A DNA stretch of 64,000 nt from Oreocharis arfaki (GCA_013398015.1 VZRR01008220.1:62001-126000); one strand, 5' to 3'. Shown: positions 11,524-24,800, counted from the first letter of the stretch. Translations and numbers: made by a program. Notes: generated by a model from the sequence alone, not told the origin.

Positions 11524-13649
11524 AGAATGAACCACTGGTGAGAGGGCAGAGAGAAAAACCAGTGTTAACTAGAAATAAATGCTCTTTTTAATCTGTATAC
11601 AATGTTACATTTAGGTTAAAGTACTTTACATTACTTCCCGTATTTCATCAGTCAGTGATATGCCAATTACTCATACATTCAGTGAATGCTGTATTTTTTA
11701 CTATACTATTATTCCAACTACCAAAAGTTACAAAATAAAACAATAAAGCAATGCTTTATGCTTTTTGCCATGCACCACTGGCAGAAACTAGCTATAATCA
11801 GCAGGAATAGCACCGTTTTGATGATTTTCAATCCCTTTATAGCCATCATGAGGAACATTTATCACATACATGAATCTTCAGCTGGGGATCTTGTCCACAT
11901 CATAGAAGAAAAAAAAAAATGAGGCAAATAAAAAGCCCTCACCTGAGCTCAGGACTATCCTACTCATTCAGCTATTTTATAGCAATACTCATTGCTACAG
12001 AGTCACCAATGGCTCAGCAACTTAGAACTGTCAAGGAACCTGTATTCCCCTTCTAAGTTATGATGAAAAGGAAAGCGGCACCAATTAAAGCCCCAACTGT
12101 TGGCAATGTGTTCCAGGCTTATAGCCATCTTCATTATTGTTTATTGACTTACTCTGTAGTCAGGCAGACCACAACACATGAGCAGAAAGCACTGTACAAG
12201 AGTTAGCAAAACAGCAAAATTCCAACATCACAAGTATTTGTTTAACAGTAACTGGGTCACAGTCTTGTCATTGTCCAAATTGGCTTTTCCTGAAGATAAT
12301 GATTGGAACAAAAAATGCATTTTTATTGTAGATAGGTTTTATCTGGTTCCCACATTCATTTTCTCTCTTTTATGCTGTTCATATTCCTTTAATGCCTTTC
12401 TGTTTTGGGCTAGATTTAAAAAAAAAAATTAAAACAAAAGAACTTTCTTCTGGTTGCTTTCTTCTCACGACACACCTTCATCATCTTCTCACACATACCA
12501 TTCTCACTCCATTCTTCCTTATCCAGTTCAGCAAAAGATATATCAAGGATTTCTCCCAGGTACTACAACTAGCCAAAATCCGGCAGTGAAAGCACATTCC
12601 ATTTTTGCGTGGAGAGAGAAGAGCAACTCCACCATCATAACTTAATTCTCTGATCTAAGGTTATCCAGTCTTAAAAACTATTTTAAAAAAAGCAACCCAG
12701 CACAGCACAGCACAACACATCCATGGTTATAGAAGAATACAACACGAAGTAAGCCCTGCTGGTGCCACAGCTAATGACACTGTTCCCTATGCACATGCCA
12801 TGGCTGAATTTGTTTTGTAGATCCTCTGATGTCTATGAAACAGGAAACAAACAACAGCCTACTCATAGAGAAGAGCTCATTCCCACTCCACTAGCAGAGA
12901 CCTATTTCATTGTGTTTGTAAGAAAAATGTCTTGGACTTCCCATTCCTTAGGAAAGCAGGTTTTAAAACCAACCACAAACTTCAGAAATTATCTAGGGGA
13001 TTTGTGTATAAATGAAGAAGCGGACTAAGGCCAAAGAGAAAGAATTTCTTCTTTTTTTTCTGGAAGGCGACCAAAAATGTTTATTCACAAGTGGTTTCCT
13101 CCAGTTGCACATTTCCCCCCCATGGCAGGCACAACAGCGTCTGCACCAATACTGAGCCAGCAATGGGTGAGGTTAACAGCCAGCTGCTGTTAGATGAAAT
13201 ACAGAAGTGAACGAATGCTGCCCATATCCACCACACCTAAGAAATACGGGGTTTTCCCCCACATAAACACGCACAAAAATGCTCACCTACAGAAATACTT
13301 TTCAAGTGCAATCAATTTCCCTTTCCAGTCCTCAGTACAGACTCACAAAGCACTGTGCCTGAGGGCACTGAAAGCGTGCTGCAGCTGCAGCAGGCAAAAC
13401 ACCTGCAAGCGATAAGACCAAAGCATCAGTCTGCCTTCTTCTTTACACCGCCCACGGTTTTCAGAGTCTGCAGCACCTTCAAATCTTCGGGGCTCTAGCC
13501 GATCCCAACAAGTGCGATTACAGACGGCCCATGCCTTTACACGGTTCACGTCGGGAGCAAGGCAGCGTGACTGTTGTGTAAGACATGACAACTTAAGAAG
13601 TCAGGCAACAGGCTCCAACCACGTAATGAGAAACCGCACATCTCCCCGG
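11524..13649. other. non-coding DNA before the second CpG island
   Basis: AT-rich sequence becoming gradually more GC-rich and CpG-containing after about 13400. No exon with matching splice sites, RNA gene or identifiable transposon was seen. A short cagcacagcac repeat occurs around 12695-12718. Confidence 0.5.
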
Positions 13650-14150
13650 GCTGCTGAAACAGTCGTTGACCCTCGTGCCTACCTACTCCTCACTGAGCTC
13701 GCCTTCGCGCTTCGACTCCCTTTTAAACTCATCAGCTCAGGACGAGGAGTCTCAAACGCGACGGTACCAAAGGCCACCAACGACCGCTGCCCCGCGCGCC
13801 CCCGCGGCCGCCCTTCCCGCCCCTCCCCCGGCCGTGCGCGAGGGATAACACGCCGCTCGCGCGTGGGGCCGCGCGGCAGCGCCTCCGGCGGCCGTGCCGG
13901 GTGCGCGCCCTTCCGGAGGGGCGTCCGGGCCCCCAGCGCGTTCCCACGGGCGCGCTCCTCCCCCGGCACCGCACTCCCTTCGGCCGCCCGCGGCGCCTTC
14001 TCGGGACTCCTCGTCTTTCCTCCGCCTTCCGCCCGGCAGCGTTTGTAAATAACGGAACTGGGGCTCCTGTGCGGCGGGGGCGATGTTCTGGCGGTAACTG
14101 GAGCTACGAGAGAATGCCGACGGTGCGATGCTGGGGTTCATGAGGATTTC
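13650..14150. promoter_or_regulatory. second CpG island, probable promoter
   Basis: A compact, fully sequenced CpG island. CpG is very dense from about 13790 to 14040 (cccgcgcgccc, ggccgtgcgcgag, cggccgtgccggg), with GC-box-like cccgcccctcccc near 13816-13828. It falls abruptly to AT-rich DNA on both sides. It lies about 11 kb upstream of the MGA start-codon exon on the minus strand, so it could hold the MGA first exon or an alternative one. On the minus strand a donor-like agtag/gtaggc occurs near 13675-13685. No coding exon was recognised. The 178- and 164-codon frames crossing it are compositional. Confidence 0.6.
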
Positions 14151-17100
14151 CCACGCTGTGAGTGCTGCTGGCGCTCGCACAAGGCTGTCGGACCCGGCAG
14201 GGCTGCCGGGGACGGGCGTGTTTGTCGAGCGCCCACGGAACTGCACTCACACCAATCTCCGAGTTGCCTGGCAGCTACCTGGGGCTACGTGTCAGCTGAA
14301 AGAGTTAAATAAAGGCCCATCAGCATAGGAATGTATTCACTTAATACCTCTGGAATATAACAGCCTTGCGTGATTTAGGCAAAAGGTGATTCTGGAGATT
14401 CTTATCCAGAAACTCTGCATTTGGTATACAGAGAAGTAATGGAACAAATGTTGACAAAAAAAAAACCCATAAAGAAACCCCCCTGAGATCTGAGCAACGT
14501 GGGCGTGTGCAAGTTGGCTGAATGTGGCAGTTGTAACCAACTGAGGGCTGTAACTGTGTCAGTGAAAAAGGCCAGGCCTCTTGTGCAGTCTTGAAAAATA
14601 ATTTCATGTTGGCTAGGGTAAATGCAGATCATATGTAATGGAAACTAATTTAAAATTTAAACAAACGCTGGTGGTAAACAGCACCATAATGTAGCCCTGG
14701 GTGAATCAGTGTTGGAGGTCTTGGCCTCGAAAGGTGCTCAGTCACAGCAGCAATCTGCATTCCCCAGGCATTGTGACATTACTGAGAACGTGTGACAATA
14801 TGGCTGGGGAGTCCATGAGGGATGTAAAAACGGAAGTGTCTGATTGGGTGTAGATTTATACTTCTGCAAAACTGAACTTCATGTTGAATTGATACTGAAT
14901 TGAGTGGTTGGTTCTCAGATCACTGAGAAGCTCAAAGATATCTTCCCTCGTGTCTTAGATAAGTATATTTGAGGAATCTGTATACAAAGGTTACAGATAT
15001 TTTAGCTGGTACCTAAGCTAAACCTTTGTTGGGCTTTTACAGTCTTACAGCCGAAGTTCAGAAAGGTTTGGGTGTCAATGGAGAAAGCACTGGTAGGCTT
15101 AGGACCTGTCTTTTCGGAATTTCTGAGCAGATCGAGGGATAGCTTCTTTGAAATTCCTGCTGCTATAAGGGATTAAGTGCCCAATTCCCAGCTGCAGGAT
15201 CTGTTTTAGTTAATAGGCCAAACGGAGGAAACGTTATACAACTAAAATGTACTGTTTGACATTAACTGTAATGATGTTGCAAACGTGGAAAGGATAAAGA
15301 AGTAATGCCAAGGCAATCAAAAATACTGGAGTTTTGGACAAATGAAAGATAACACATGGAGGGGAAGTAGGTCTTTGATAATCTCTCAGGGGGGAAAGAC
15401 GTTATGACTAGAGTAGTTTTGAAGGAAACCTGATCGTGTTTGTGAATATCACAGAAATGAGCCAACTGCATGTTACAGCTTAAGAAAAAAAAACCCAAAA
15501 AGGTGTTGTTTTGGTCTCTATGTGCAAAAAATATCCTTAATTGAAAAGAGGTAGATCTTATGACTGCTATGTTGAAGAAGTTCCTATGCAAGTTAGATTG
15601 GGAAATCTTAACTTTGCTTCAAATGACGTGTACATTTTTAGAGATGCCCAAATTACATAGTGAGGTTTTGCAGAAAAATCCTTCTGTTTGTTGCCTTTTT
15701 TTTTTTTTTTTTTGGAAAGCTAGGTATTGGGAAACTAAAGTTCATTAGAGATTTAGGAACTTTAAATAAGCAAAAAGAATAATCCTCCTCTCCCCCCCTT
15801 TCTCTTCTGAATAAAATCTTTAAAAGGGGAAGGTGGAGAAAGAGCAGGCAGTACCTGTTTTTCCAGGGGCGTGTTTGCCCAGGGACCACACTGCTCTTCC
15901 ACATCATCTGTTTACCCAGAGGCTCCCACTTACTATCCCAGTTCTATCCACCCTCCTGTTCACACATCGTTCACTGTGGGCCTCTTCCCTTCCCTTGAAA
16001 TCAACACCCAACTTTTTCAGTTCTTCCATCCCCACCCATCCCATTGAGAGTGATAAATTGCGCCTGGAGATCCAATAGGAGCTCCAGTTCCCACTGAGGA
16101 GCATATTTAGGAAATAAAGGCTTTAGAAAACTGAGCAGAAACAGGCACATCCTTTTCTAGGAAGAAATTATGCAGGTTTCGAGTGGGCTGAGCTCGTGGG
16201 AGGAAGGAAGTGTGATACAAAGAGAAAGGGTGGTGCTAAATCTGGTCTGTGCCTAAGGCTGGCATTTTATTACCAAACTCATTACCTGCTCTGTTTATTC
16301 CTGATAACTGTAGCAATCAAACCCCTATAAACAAATTTTGTTCTCCCATTAATAATATCCATTTATAATTTGTCAAAATGTAAAAATAATTATATTTAAA
16401 CAACAATTTAACAACCACCACCACCCTTATGTTTGAAGTATGTTATTTAAATGCTTTAATCAATCACTCAAAGCTTGCAAAATGTCAGAATTAAGGATGC
16501 AACTTCCTGGGCACTGAGCGAGTCAGGATCATATGAAGAAAATAATGTGTGAAATTTTTATGAAATCTGCATTACACTCAAGGGAACCAGATAAAGATTG
16601 CTGAGATAATTGTGAAGCTGACATTTACTAGCTTTCCAGCATGGATTTTGCATTCCAAATCATGACCTTCTTATCTTAAGACATGGAAAGGGTTCATTAA
16701 TGATGGTTGCTTTCTAAGAGTTTCCCTAATGTTGTTCCTGTTGGGCAAAGTGTAATAAAGATCAGTTGTCTTGGTTACATTGGCGCCGCGGCTATTGTGC
16801 ATCCTCGTCACAATTTAAACCTGAACCTTCCCTTTATACCAGGGCTGCAAAGGTAGCAGTATAATTGTACAGCAAGAAAGGTTCTTCTTTCTAAAGCCAG
16901 AGGCCAGGAATCAGGCACTGGGACTGGAGAGGTAAGGTTGGGAGGACAGCCTGTCTAGGTTTTCTTAAACAATTCGACAAGGAAAAATGGCAGGCAAAGT
17001 AGAAGACCTGACCCTAGCTTTATTGCTGGTTTTGTTTCACAGATGTGATAGAGCCCCCCAAAAGCTCATCGAGGTTTTCAGACTGCTCACCCTTGCAGCC

Positions 17101-17839
17101 TTCTTTCTTACATCTTCCTGTCTCTGGACACTTGCAGGAGCCTCTGCTTCTGAGGCTGGGCTTCTGATCTCTCTTTTACAGAAGAAGACTTCAGGGTGGC
17201 CAAGTCCTCTTCTTCACAGGGATCGTCCCAGCTTCCCTCCGCGAGGGCTAGGGACAGTGGGGACCTCGGAATTCCCAAGGTGTTGCCTTCCCCAGCCCAA
17301 AGAAGGCAGGGTGAAACAGAGCTGCACTGCAGCTCCTCACCCTCAGTCATTCTACAGGGAGGAGGGAGACCTGCGGCAGCACCAAAAGGAGGGGAGCTGC
17401 TGGCGCCGGCGCGTCTCTCTGCAGTTCACCCCTGGCACAACGTTTATTGAACGCAGAAACAACCTGGGAATGCATCAGTGATGAAACGCCTTGGCGTTTG
17501 GGATTTGGCTTTCTTGCTGTGGGAGAGTTCCTAACGAGCGCAAGCTACCTCTGGGATCTGGCCAAAGATCTTCGCTCGCCGAAGGGAGCAGCCCCGGCCA
17601 TTCCGGCGGAGCTCTCCCAGCCTCGCTGTCTTTCCCAACTGCTTTGTCTGCCGCAGTTTTGACTCTTATGCTGCCACAAGTCTAGCCGAACCCAGTCTTT
17701 TTTCCTTCCTTTTCCCGTTCTGAAGGTGTTGGAAAACATACCCGTTTAAGATTTTTTATATGTAACTTTAGTCAAAGGTTTTGTTTGCCTATGCCCCGGG
17801 GGAAGGGAACTGAATATTCTTTCCAGGGCATTGTTCCTC
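14151..17839. other. intergenic DNA, MGA-TYRO3 interval (MGA side)
   Basis: No gene recognised. An 18-base T run lies at 15696-15713. An AT-rich, TAAT-rich block lies around 16260-16620. An isolated CpG-containing cluster (ggcgccgcggc) occurs near 16782. A 164-codon plus-strand frame at 16987-17481 begins with a hydrophobic stretch but has no family resemblance. Confidence 0.5.
15696..15713. repeat. poly-T tract (18 bases)
   Basis: Uninterrupted homopolymer of T. It is not flanked by recognisable LINE sequence or by an obvious target duplication, so no element is assigned to it. Confidence 0.9.
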
Positions 17840-18342
17840 TAGGTGAGGCCTGATGAACTTAACATCTCAACACACTGGAAGTAGCTCCAAAGAGATAAGG
17901 CCATCGACGGAACAACAACAGAACATCAGCGTCCATCTATGTACATCGACCCGAGATTCTGCCTCTGGCAGAGCTGGAGACATCTGCTCCGGAAAAGACT
18001 GATAAGGAAATCAAGGAATGAAGATCTAATGAACCCCGGAAACGAAGAAACCTGGATCCAATAAGAAACCAAATACTAAGAACTACACAACTTGAGACCA
18101 ATGAACACTGACCCAATTCGTTTCTATGAGTTTTGACTGTATAAAAAATCTGAAAAATCTAGTAAATGTCATGTATCATGGAATTATTCTCTTTGCACAC
18201 CCGGGCTATGTGTGGATGAGATGATTTCCGTGGTACATCCTGGCCAGAACAACATCCTGGCTAGATAATAAAGCAATGTCTTGACTCTCTAACATTAAAA
18301 ATGTTGTCGGAGGGTTTTTGTTTTTCCCGCAGTTTCGGTGAC
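17840..18342 (+). mobile_element. probable solo LTR of an endogenous retrovirus
   Basis: The segment has retroviral LTR layout on the plus strand: a U3-like part, a TATA box (tataaaaaa, 18140-18148), a polyadenylation signal AATAAA at 18267-18272 about 127 bases downstream, then a U5-like GT/T-rich tail (ttgtcggagggtttttg) and a terminus ...cagtttcggtgaca. A short internal duplication (acatcctggc, twice) precedes the AATAAA. No gag, pol or env remnant and no convincing primer-binding site follow, so a solo LTR is most likely. The 5' border is uncertain (candidate TG starts at about 17844 or 17851, or further upstream), and I could not identify a target duplication. The family is not assigned. 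Confidence 0.5.
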
Positions 18343-18399
18343 AAAGAGACCGCAGCCTAACAAACCCTTTCAAGCCCGAATGGTTCAAACCCACCGTCC

Positions 18400-18860
18400 C
18401 CAGGCCTTGGGCTGCCCCTTCCTCACGGTGACGGGCGACACCGGGACGCGAGGGGTTAAAGCCTCCGCCGCCCAAGCCCCGAGCACGGAGGCTGCGGCGC
18501 AGCTCCCGGGGTCAGATCGCTATCGCAGCGCCATCGCCCTGAGCCCCGCTAATACGCGGGGCCGGGGGCCGGGGCACAAACCTGCCCCGAGGTGCTGTGG
18601 GGGGCGCGGTGCCCGGGGAGGCCCCGGGCAGGCGCGGTGCCTCCATGCCCGCGGCCCAGGGCTCTTCCGTGAGCGTACACGCGCCGCGGGAACCCAAACG
18701 CTGGTCGCTCGTCATCCACGCGAGCACGGAGCTGTCCTGGAGCCCCGGCAGGAAGCTCCAGCTGCAAACCTCTTGCACACGTCTGCCGGCAGCAGTGCGA
18801 AAGCAGCTACGGCGCGGAGGCACCCGATGCCAGCGCTCCTGGCTGACCTTCCCGACAGCA
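18400..18860. promoter_or_regulatory. third CpG-dense stretch, next to the LTR
   Basis: From about 18420 to 18850 the DNA is strongly GC-rich with many CpGs (gacgggcgacaccgggacgcg, ctaatacgcggggccggg, tacacgcgccgcggg), within otherwise ordinary intergenic sequence. It begins within 100 bases of the LTR end. No annotated gene that I recognise starts here. The 281-codon plus-strand frame across it (18338-19183) has no recognisable domain and is probably due to composition. Confidence 0.5.
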
Positions 18861-21800
18861 CCCAAGCCTCGCCCTGGCTCCTAGAATTATTTCCTTTTAA
18901 ACTGAAAGTGGTGGTGATTTCTCAGATACGTGAAGCCAGTAGTTCTCACGCTGCAACATCCTCATTTAAAGCAGTTTTGAGAGCCCCAAATGGTATCACA
19001 GATCTAACAGACAGACTCTACCCATGCCCTGCAGACTCTCCCGATGAGAGGAGACATGAAGCAGGCACAGCTCGTCCCTCTTGTAAGGGGCAGAGCTCTG
19101 CCCCTGCAGCCCAGACTGCCACTGGCACACTGGGGCCGAGGCCTTGGACCTTCCCCAAAGCGGGAGGCCTCCCCAGTGGGTAACAGGGAGGAAGGAAAAG
19201 GGAGAGAGTGGAGTAGGGGAAAGGGAAGAGGCAGGCACCAGGCACTGGGGTACTGCTCAGAGGGGGAGCAGTGGGGGCACAGTTTTTCTGAGGGGGTTGG
19301 AAACCATTCATAGACCATTGTGGACCATCTAGAGGCTCCCATGCATTTGCGAAATTTTTGCCCTCCCCAAGGGTGTCTGAGTGATCAACAGCAGGAGAGA
19401 GGAGACCAAGGCATCGTCTGGCCCACTTGAGCACGAGGGTACCCTCTCCTCTTCCCTGTCTACCCGCCAGAGCAGCACTGCCCTGGCAGGACTAAGCAGC
19501 AGGATGGGTAGTTTTGCCATCCAAAGCAACTCGCTGCCCCAAGCACTTGTCTGCTACCCACGTCCTACCTCTGAGGCTAATGCAAAGGAAAAATAAAGCT
19601 CCTGAGGCAGGCATGCAATGCAGAGACCAGCTCAGACACCTGGCAGCAGAGCACCAGATCTCACAGTCTGGCCTGAGGCAAGGAAACTTGCTCAAAAAGC
19701 TACAGCTGCATCAGTGAGCAGTGCAGTCAGAGCATGTTCACAGACCAAAGCAGCTGGCATTAGCAACCTGCTGCTGGCGCTGTACCCATTTGGGCAGGGA
19801 TGGTTTCCTCAGTCCAGCTCCTCACCAGGCCTGGGGACTGGCAGCCCTTGGGCAGCCTGTGAGCAGTAGATGCATTCTCACAGCCCATCTCCCAGCATGG
19901 CTTCAGCCCAAACTCCCCCATGCAGTGAGGAGGGACTGTCAGGACATTCACAATGAATGCAGCATCCTTATCTAAAGCAAGGACATGCTAAGGTGTCCGC
20001 TTCAAGCCAGTCTTTTTATGTTATATATTTCACTGACATGCATCCAGAGAAACTACTAAAATGGCACAGACAAAGCAATCATCAAATATGCAAAGCAGTT
20101 TCTTCACAGATGCTGCTGATAAACAACATAACCACATCACAAAACTGCACAAGCAGCCTAGGGAGCAAACAAGCAACGAACTCTGTATGATCTGAGAGCT
20201 GGCACTTGAAGGTGTTTCTACATCTCTCCCAAGCCTGCTTCTTAGGGCAGCTCATCAACTCTACACCCAGAAATTTCATCAGGTTTTGCATGCTGAATGT
20301 CAATGAGAGAAAAAAAATACTAGTTTGGGGCCGAATTCTCCTTTCAGTTGCTTCCTGCAGTTTTGCAGGAGTCAATAGGTATAACTGAGCAGAAGTAAAG
20401 TCTGGCCAAGAAAATCTCCCAACTCTTAAGACTGCATGGAGCCAGAGAATAGAATTTTCTCTCACTCAGCAATCTGCTAGTCCTTCTTGACAGGTGAATC
20501 ACAATAAAAAAATATTCAGAAATATAAGCAGAATTACTCTTCACTGTTCACCAGCAAGGTCACTAAGCAGAGTAGAGCACTGAGGCCGTCTCAAGAAGTG
20601 TACCTGCTGCCAAGAACCCTTAGAACAGTTCAGTGGCATGGTGGCAAAGATCCTGAATTGATCAGCAAAGGGAAGGATCCAGCTGGTCTTGCACAGCATC
20701 CTTGTGGGTCTAAGTGCTAGCAGGGATCAGGGGCTGCTGGTGGCACTGGGGCTGCCCCAAGCCAGGCAGGATGGCTGTTCTCAATCTGAGTTGGAGCAGG
20801 GATTGGAAGGAGAGTGTGGCCATAGGGAGATACTGCAATTGCATTTGTGGCATGCAAAATAGGATGTCATGGCTGAGCAGGCAGCAGGGAGAACTGCAGG
20901 GGAAAAAGAACCTGCTGGGAAAGGTTTCCCCTATAGACCTGCAGATCATTAAATGACTGTCTTCAGTTTTCTGAAGGACCTATGTTCAGCTGCCTTTATG
21001 GGCATATTTCTGAGGATTGTAAACAATCGATGTGAGGGATTTTAAAAATCAGGCAAAGTCATACAAGTCCCAAGAGCAGCTCCGAGGTCTTCTGTAGGAG
21101 AGGAGACTGATGTTTCTGAGACACAAATGTCATGCTACAGAGTAAAAAATGTCCCCAACCTGCACATTATCCCACCTCTGCCCTCTCTGAGCTGTCCCAG
21201 CTCTCACTGGAGCAGACAACACTGGCTCACTGGCCAGTCCTCAGCAGCTGGCCCTGGGGGTGGAAAACTGAATCAATCCCCAAACTTCTGGAGGACTGCT
21301 CACTTCAGGCTGCCCTGGGCTTTTCTGTGCATCTGGCATCTCAGGAGGGATCCCACCACCAAGGCCTCCTCAGCCATCCCAGCTCCTGTTTCCAGCATCC
21401 TCCCTGCAAGCAAAAGCTCAAGTGAGAAGGAACTGTGGTAATAGAAGCCATTGTCTGTGGGTTCACCTGCACTGAGGGAAAGGCATGTTGTGCCCTTTAA
21501 CCACACCTGGTGAAAACAAGGCAGTGCCACGCTTCCATCGGTGCTAGCAGGTCCAGGAAAAGAGAGTTGTGAGAGAGACAGAGATACACCTCATCCTGCT
21601 ACTGTATGGCAAGACCACAGAAAGCCTTGTCTTCTTTAAGATTTAATCCGCATTTGCACTAATGTTGAGCCAAGAACAGCTTTTTCTTTATTTTCCAAAT
21701 GCAGCATCAGTGACGCTCTGTAAGATGTTTATTGAAAAAATAAATCCATTAATTGTTTCTCATGAAATTTTAGAGCCTTCCTGGAACAAAGGAAAGTGCA

Positions 21801-24800
21801 TATTTTCTACATTCACAGATTTCTGATAAACAGGCAAGCTGTAAAGCACGATGTTGAATTCTTGCCAGCCTTGTGACGGCATCATCCCCTGGACTTCCGT
21901 GAGCTGCCGCGCAGTGCCCCTGCTGTGGGATCAGCATCAGGGCTCAGCAGTGCTAAATAATGCTTCAGCAGCTGAACAGGCTCAAGGAAGAAAACCAACG
22001 TCATCCCAGCAGATCATCTTCCTCCAGGAGAGGCCAGGGCATGGTATACAGGCAGACTGGGTGTATTTCCAGGTTACAGACTACATCCTTCCCTCAGTTG
22101 TGTTATTTTCATGCCAGAAATCAAGCTCTGATGATTGGTGCCTTTCTCACTGATTTATACCACTATCAGCAATGGGTGGTTCAGACCTGCAGTGCAGTAG
22201 GCCTCTGGGATGAGGTCTGCTCCACTGAGACAACAATGGTCGAGTGTGTGAGCATAAATTCCCCCAAAACATCCCTGTGGGCCAACTTCATCTTTAGTTC
22301 CCGCACTGCAGCTCTCTACCCCACAGCTTGACAGAGCTCAGCAGACTGGCAATATTTCCTGGAGTATATTAAGACAGGAAACAGAGAAATACCAAGCCAT
22401 GTGAATTTCTGCTACATATGAATAGGTTCAGTCTCTCTCATTTGGCTCATTGCCTGATGATGCCTGCAGAAAAACTCACTGGCTGGTACGCCAGCAGCCC
22501 TGAGCAATTTCAGTGGTGACCCGGGGAGACTTCATCAATAGGTGGAAAATATGGGAAAGATTTCACATAGTGAGCCTGATCGTTGCCTCAGGTACAGCCC
22601 AGCATATCAGCTTCAATGGAAGCGCATTGGCGTAATTGGGAGTGTTGGCAGACAAGCCGGAGTGAATCAGACAGGGGGGAGGGAGTGTGAGAAGTCACAG
22701 GCTGTTTGCTCTGCCAGAGATTTCCACCCCCACAGCAGTGCTGGTAGAAACATGTGCCTGTGCTTCATCCTTTTCTGTGCATCATCAGCTATATCTTCGC
22801 TACCCTCAGCAGCACCAGCACTGCTGGCCCTGGCTGATGGGGTACCCAATTACAGCAGAGAGGGAGCAAACAAATATTGGGGAGAGGGTCTTAAACTGCC
22901 CCGGCTGTCTGATGAGATGCCAAGGCTTGAACTTCAGATTTGACACAGGTTTTTTTTTACTTAGCAGGGGTTCTGGCAACAGCTAAGTGTCTGATTCTTT
23001 CTGGAATGCAGTTTGGGTCCCCTGCATAAGCGCCAAGTGTGCATCTTCCTTTGCCCTTACACCCTGCAGCTCAGATTTAAGGTTCATGGTCAACAAAAGG
23101 CTGTTAAAGCTCAGTCTCTCCTCATATGCCCTGCCACATGCCTGCATTTAGTGTTTCTGCTCCTCTTTCTCTTTGTGCATCTTTGCGTAAGAAGCGGGAT
23201 TGTGTAGACAAATAATACCAGGAAATGTATTATTTAGCCCCGAACCTTGCCTGATGTTGGGGAGGCATGCTGCTTTATGTCATCTAGCAATGTGAACCTT
23301 GGGGGGTTTTAGCTTCTTTAAAGGTAATTTAATAAGAAGGAACAGTGAGAGGCAGCAGCAAGTGACCAAAGAGCTCTCAGCTCTGGCTAGCACTGTGTCA
23401 CACAAGCGAAAGTCGCTGTCGCAGAGGCATTCATTGGCAGAAGTAGAGAGGCAGCAGCAGTCTCCCACTCAGACAATGACAGGGTAGCAGCCAGGATCAT
23501 TGTCTTATCTATTAACTAAGAAAGCAGAGACCTTCTGAATTTGCTGCACTGCCATGTTGCAGTGTACAGTCTGCTTCTCTCCAGTGACCCGCTGCTTCTT
23601 TCAGCTCCCGCTTCTTGTCACCTTTACTGGCACTGTATGTTTATCAGCATGTGCTGCAATCTCCTGTACTCCAGCTGGATCATTTATGCATGCAAACCCT
23701 CTTTTCTTGTCACGAATTTCTGCTTCCTTACACCACAGGCTGGCAAGAGCCAGCTCCTATAAAGACTCTTCTGGAAACTAGTCCAGTCCCATAAAATATG
23801 TACTGAACTGAGCAAAGCTTAAACCAACAAGTGCCATCTATTTCCTGGGCTCACACATTTCTTTCACTTCGATTTCAAGCCAGTGAAACGAAACTGGAGG
23901 AAATAAAAGCTGTAGAGATACTTTCTCTGCTGCTGAAATACCTGTTTCCTAATTTCAGTCCTACTGTCAAATATAACCAAAAGACGTTCTGTTTCGCCTA
24001 ACTGCAGTTGGGAGTGACTTGGCTTGGCATGCCTCAAGCTGGAGGATCCACGGAGCAATTAGGAAGTGAGGAGTCAATCATCTTTGTTGTTGCTAGACCT
24101 CAGTGCAGTGACTGAGGTCTGATTCATACTGACGCCGAGTTCCTTTTATATGACAGAAAATGCAATCAAAACCCATGTCCATCGGTCTTTTCTGTTCTTG
24201 GACTAAGTAATTGATTTCTAGCTCTGTTTCCCATGGTAACAAGGCTCTCTGATCACCAGCTGCACGTGTTGGCCCTAATAGCTTTTGAATCCACTGCTTT
24301 ATTTCAGCCAAATGTGATGGCAAGATTGAGGTCTGAAGGATAATTAAGTTCTTCCAAATTTTCTGAGAAAAGTCTGCATGTGGCAGACCCTATTACTTCC
24401 ACATCAGTACCTTCACTGCAGTTGGAAATTCAATGAGTATTGGATGCCAGAGACTCCTCCAAGGGAAAAGGTCTTGTAAGAACCTCAACTAGGAGCAAGC
24501 TTCACCCAGGGCTTGCAATCACCCATTGGATCAAACTCCAGTGTTTGTAGAACAACTTGCTATTTTAAGGGAGCACAGCAGGTGTGAAATAATGAATCAG
24601 TTCTGCACAGAAATCCCTGGTAAAAAATAAGAGGATTTGCAAAAGTTGGTGATTGTTGAGCATCAGGGGAGGATGAATACTGCCAGCAATGTACAGAATA
24701 TAAATCAGAAAAATATCTATGTGCAAATATTGTTCCTTTGACTGGTCAGCAACACTCACATTTTTACTCAAAATTAATTGCATTTCACTTCAAGGGAGTG

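Noticed and set aside
13512..14048. 178-codon plus-strand frame and 164-codon minus-strand frame in the second CpG island
   Set aside because: Arginine-, alanine- and proline-rich translation in several frames at once is typical of GC-rich non-coding DNA.
16775..16795. ttggcgccg downstream of an AATAAA, resembling an LTR end plus primer-binding site
   Set aside because: The match to a tRNA 3' end stops after about seven bases, and no LTR structure (TG start, TATA, repeat partner) is visible upstream.
16987..17481. 164-codon plus-strand frame with a hydrophobic N-terminal stretch resembling a signal peptide
   Set aside because: There is no family resemblance, no supporting promoter or splice signals, and hydrophobic segments arise easily by chance.
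18338..19183. 281-codon plus-strand open frame
   Set aside because: It starts at the LTR edge and passes through CpG-dense DNA. It has no recognisable motifs, and other frames are also open, so it is a composition artefact.
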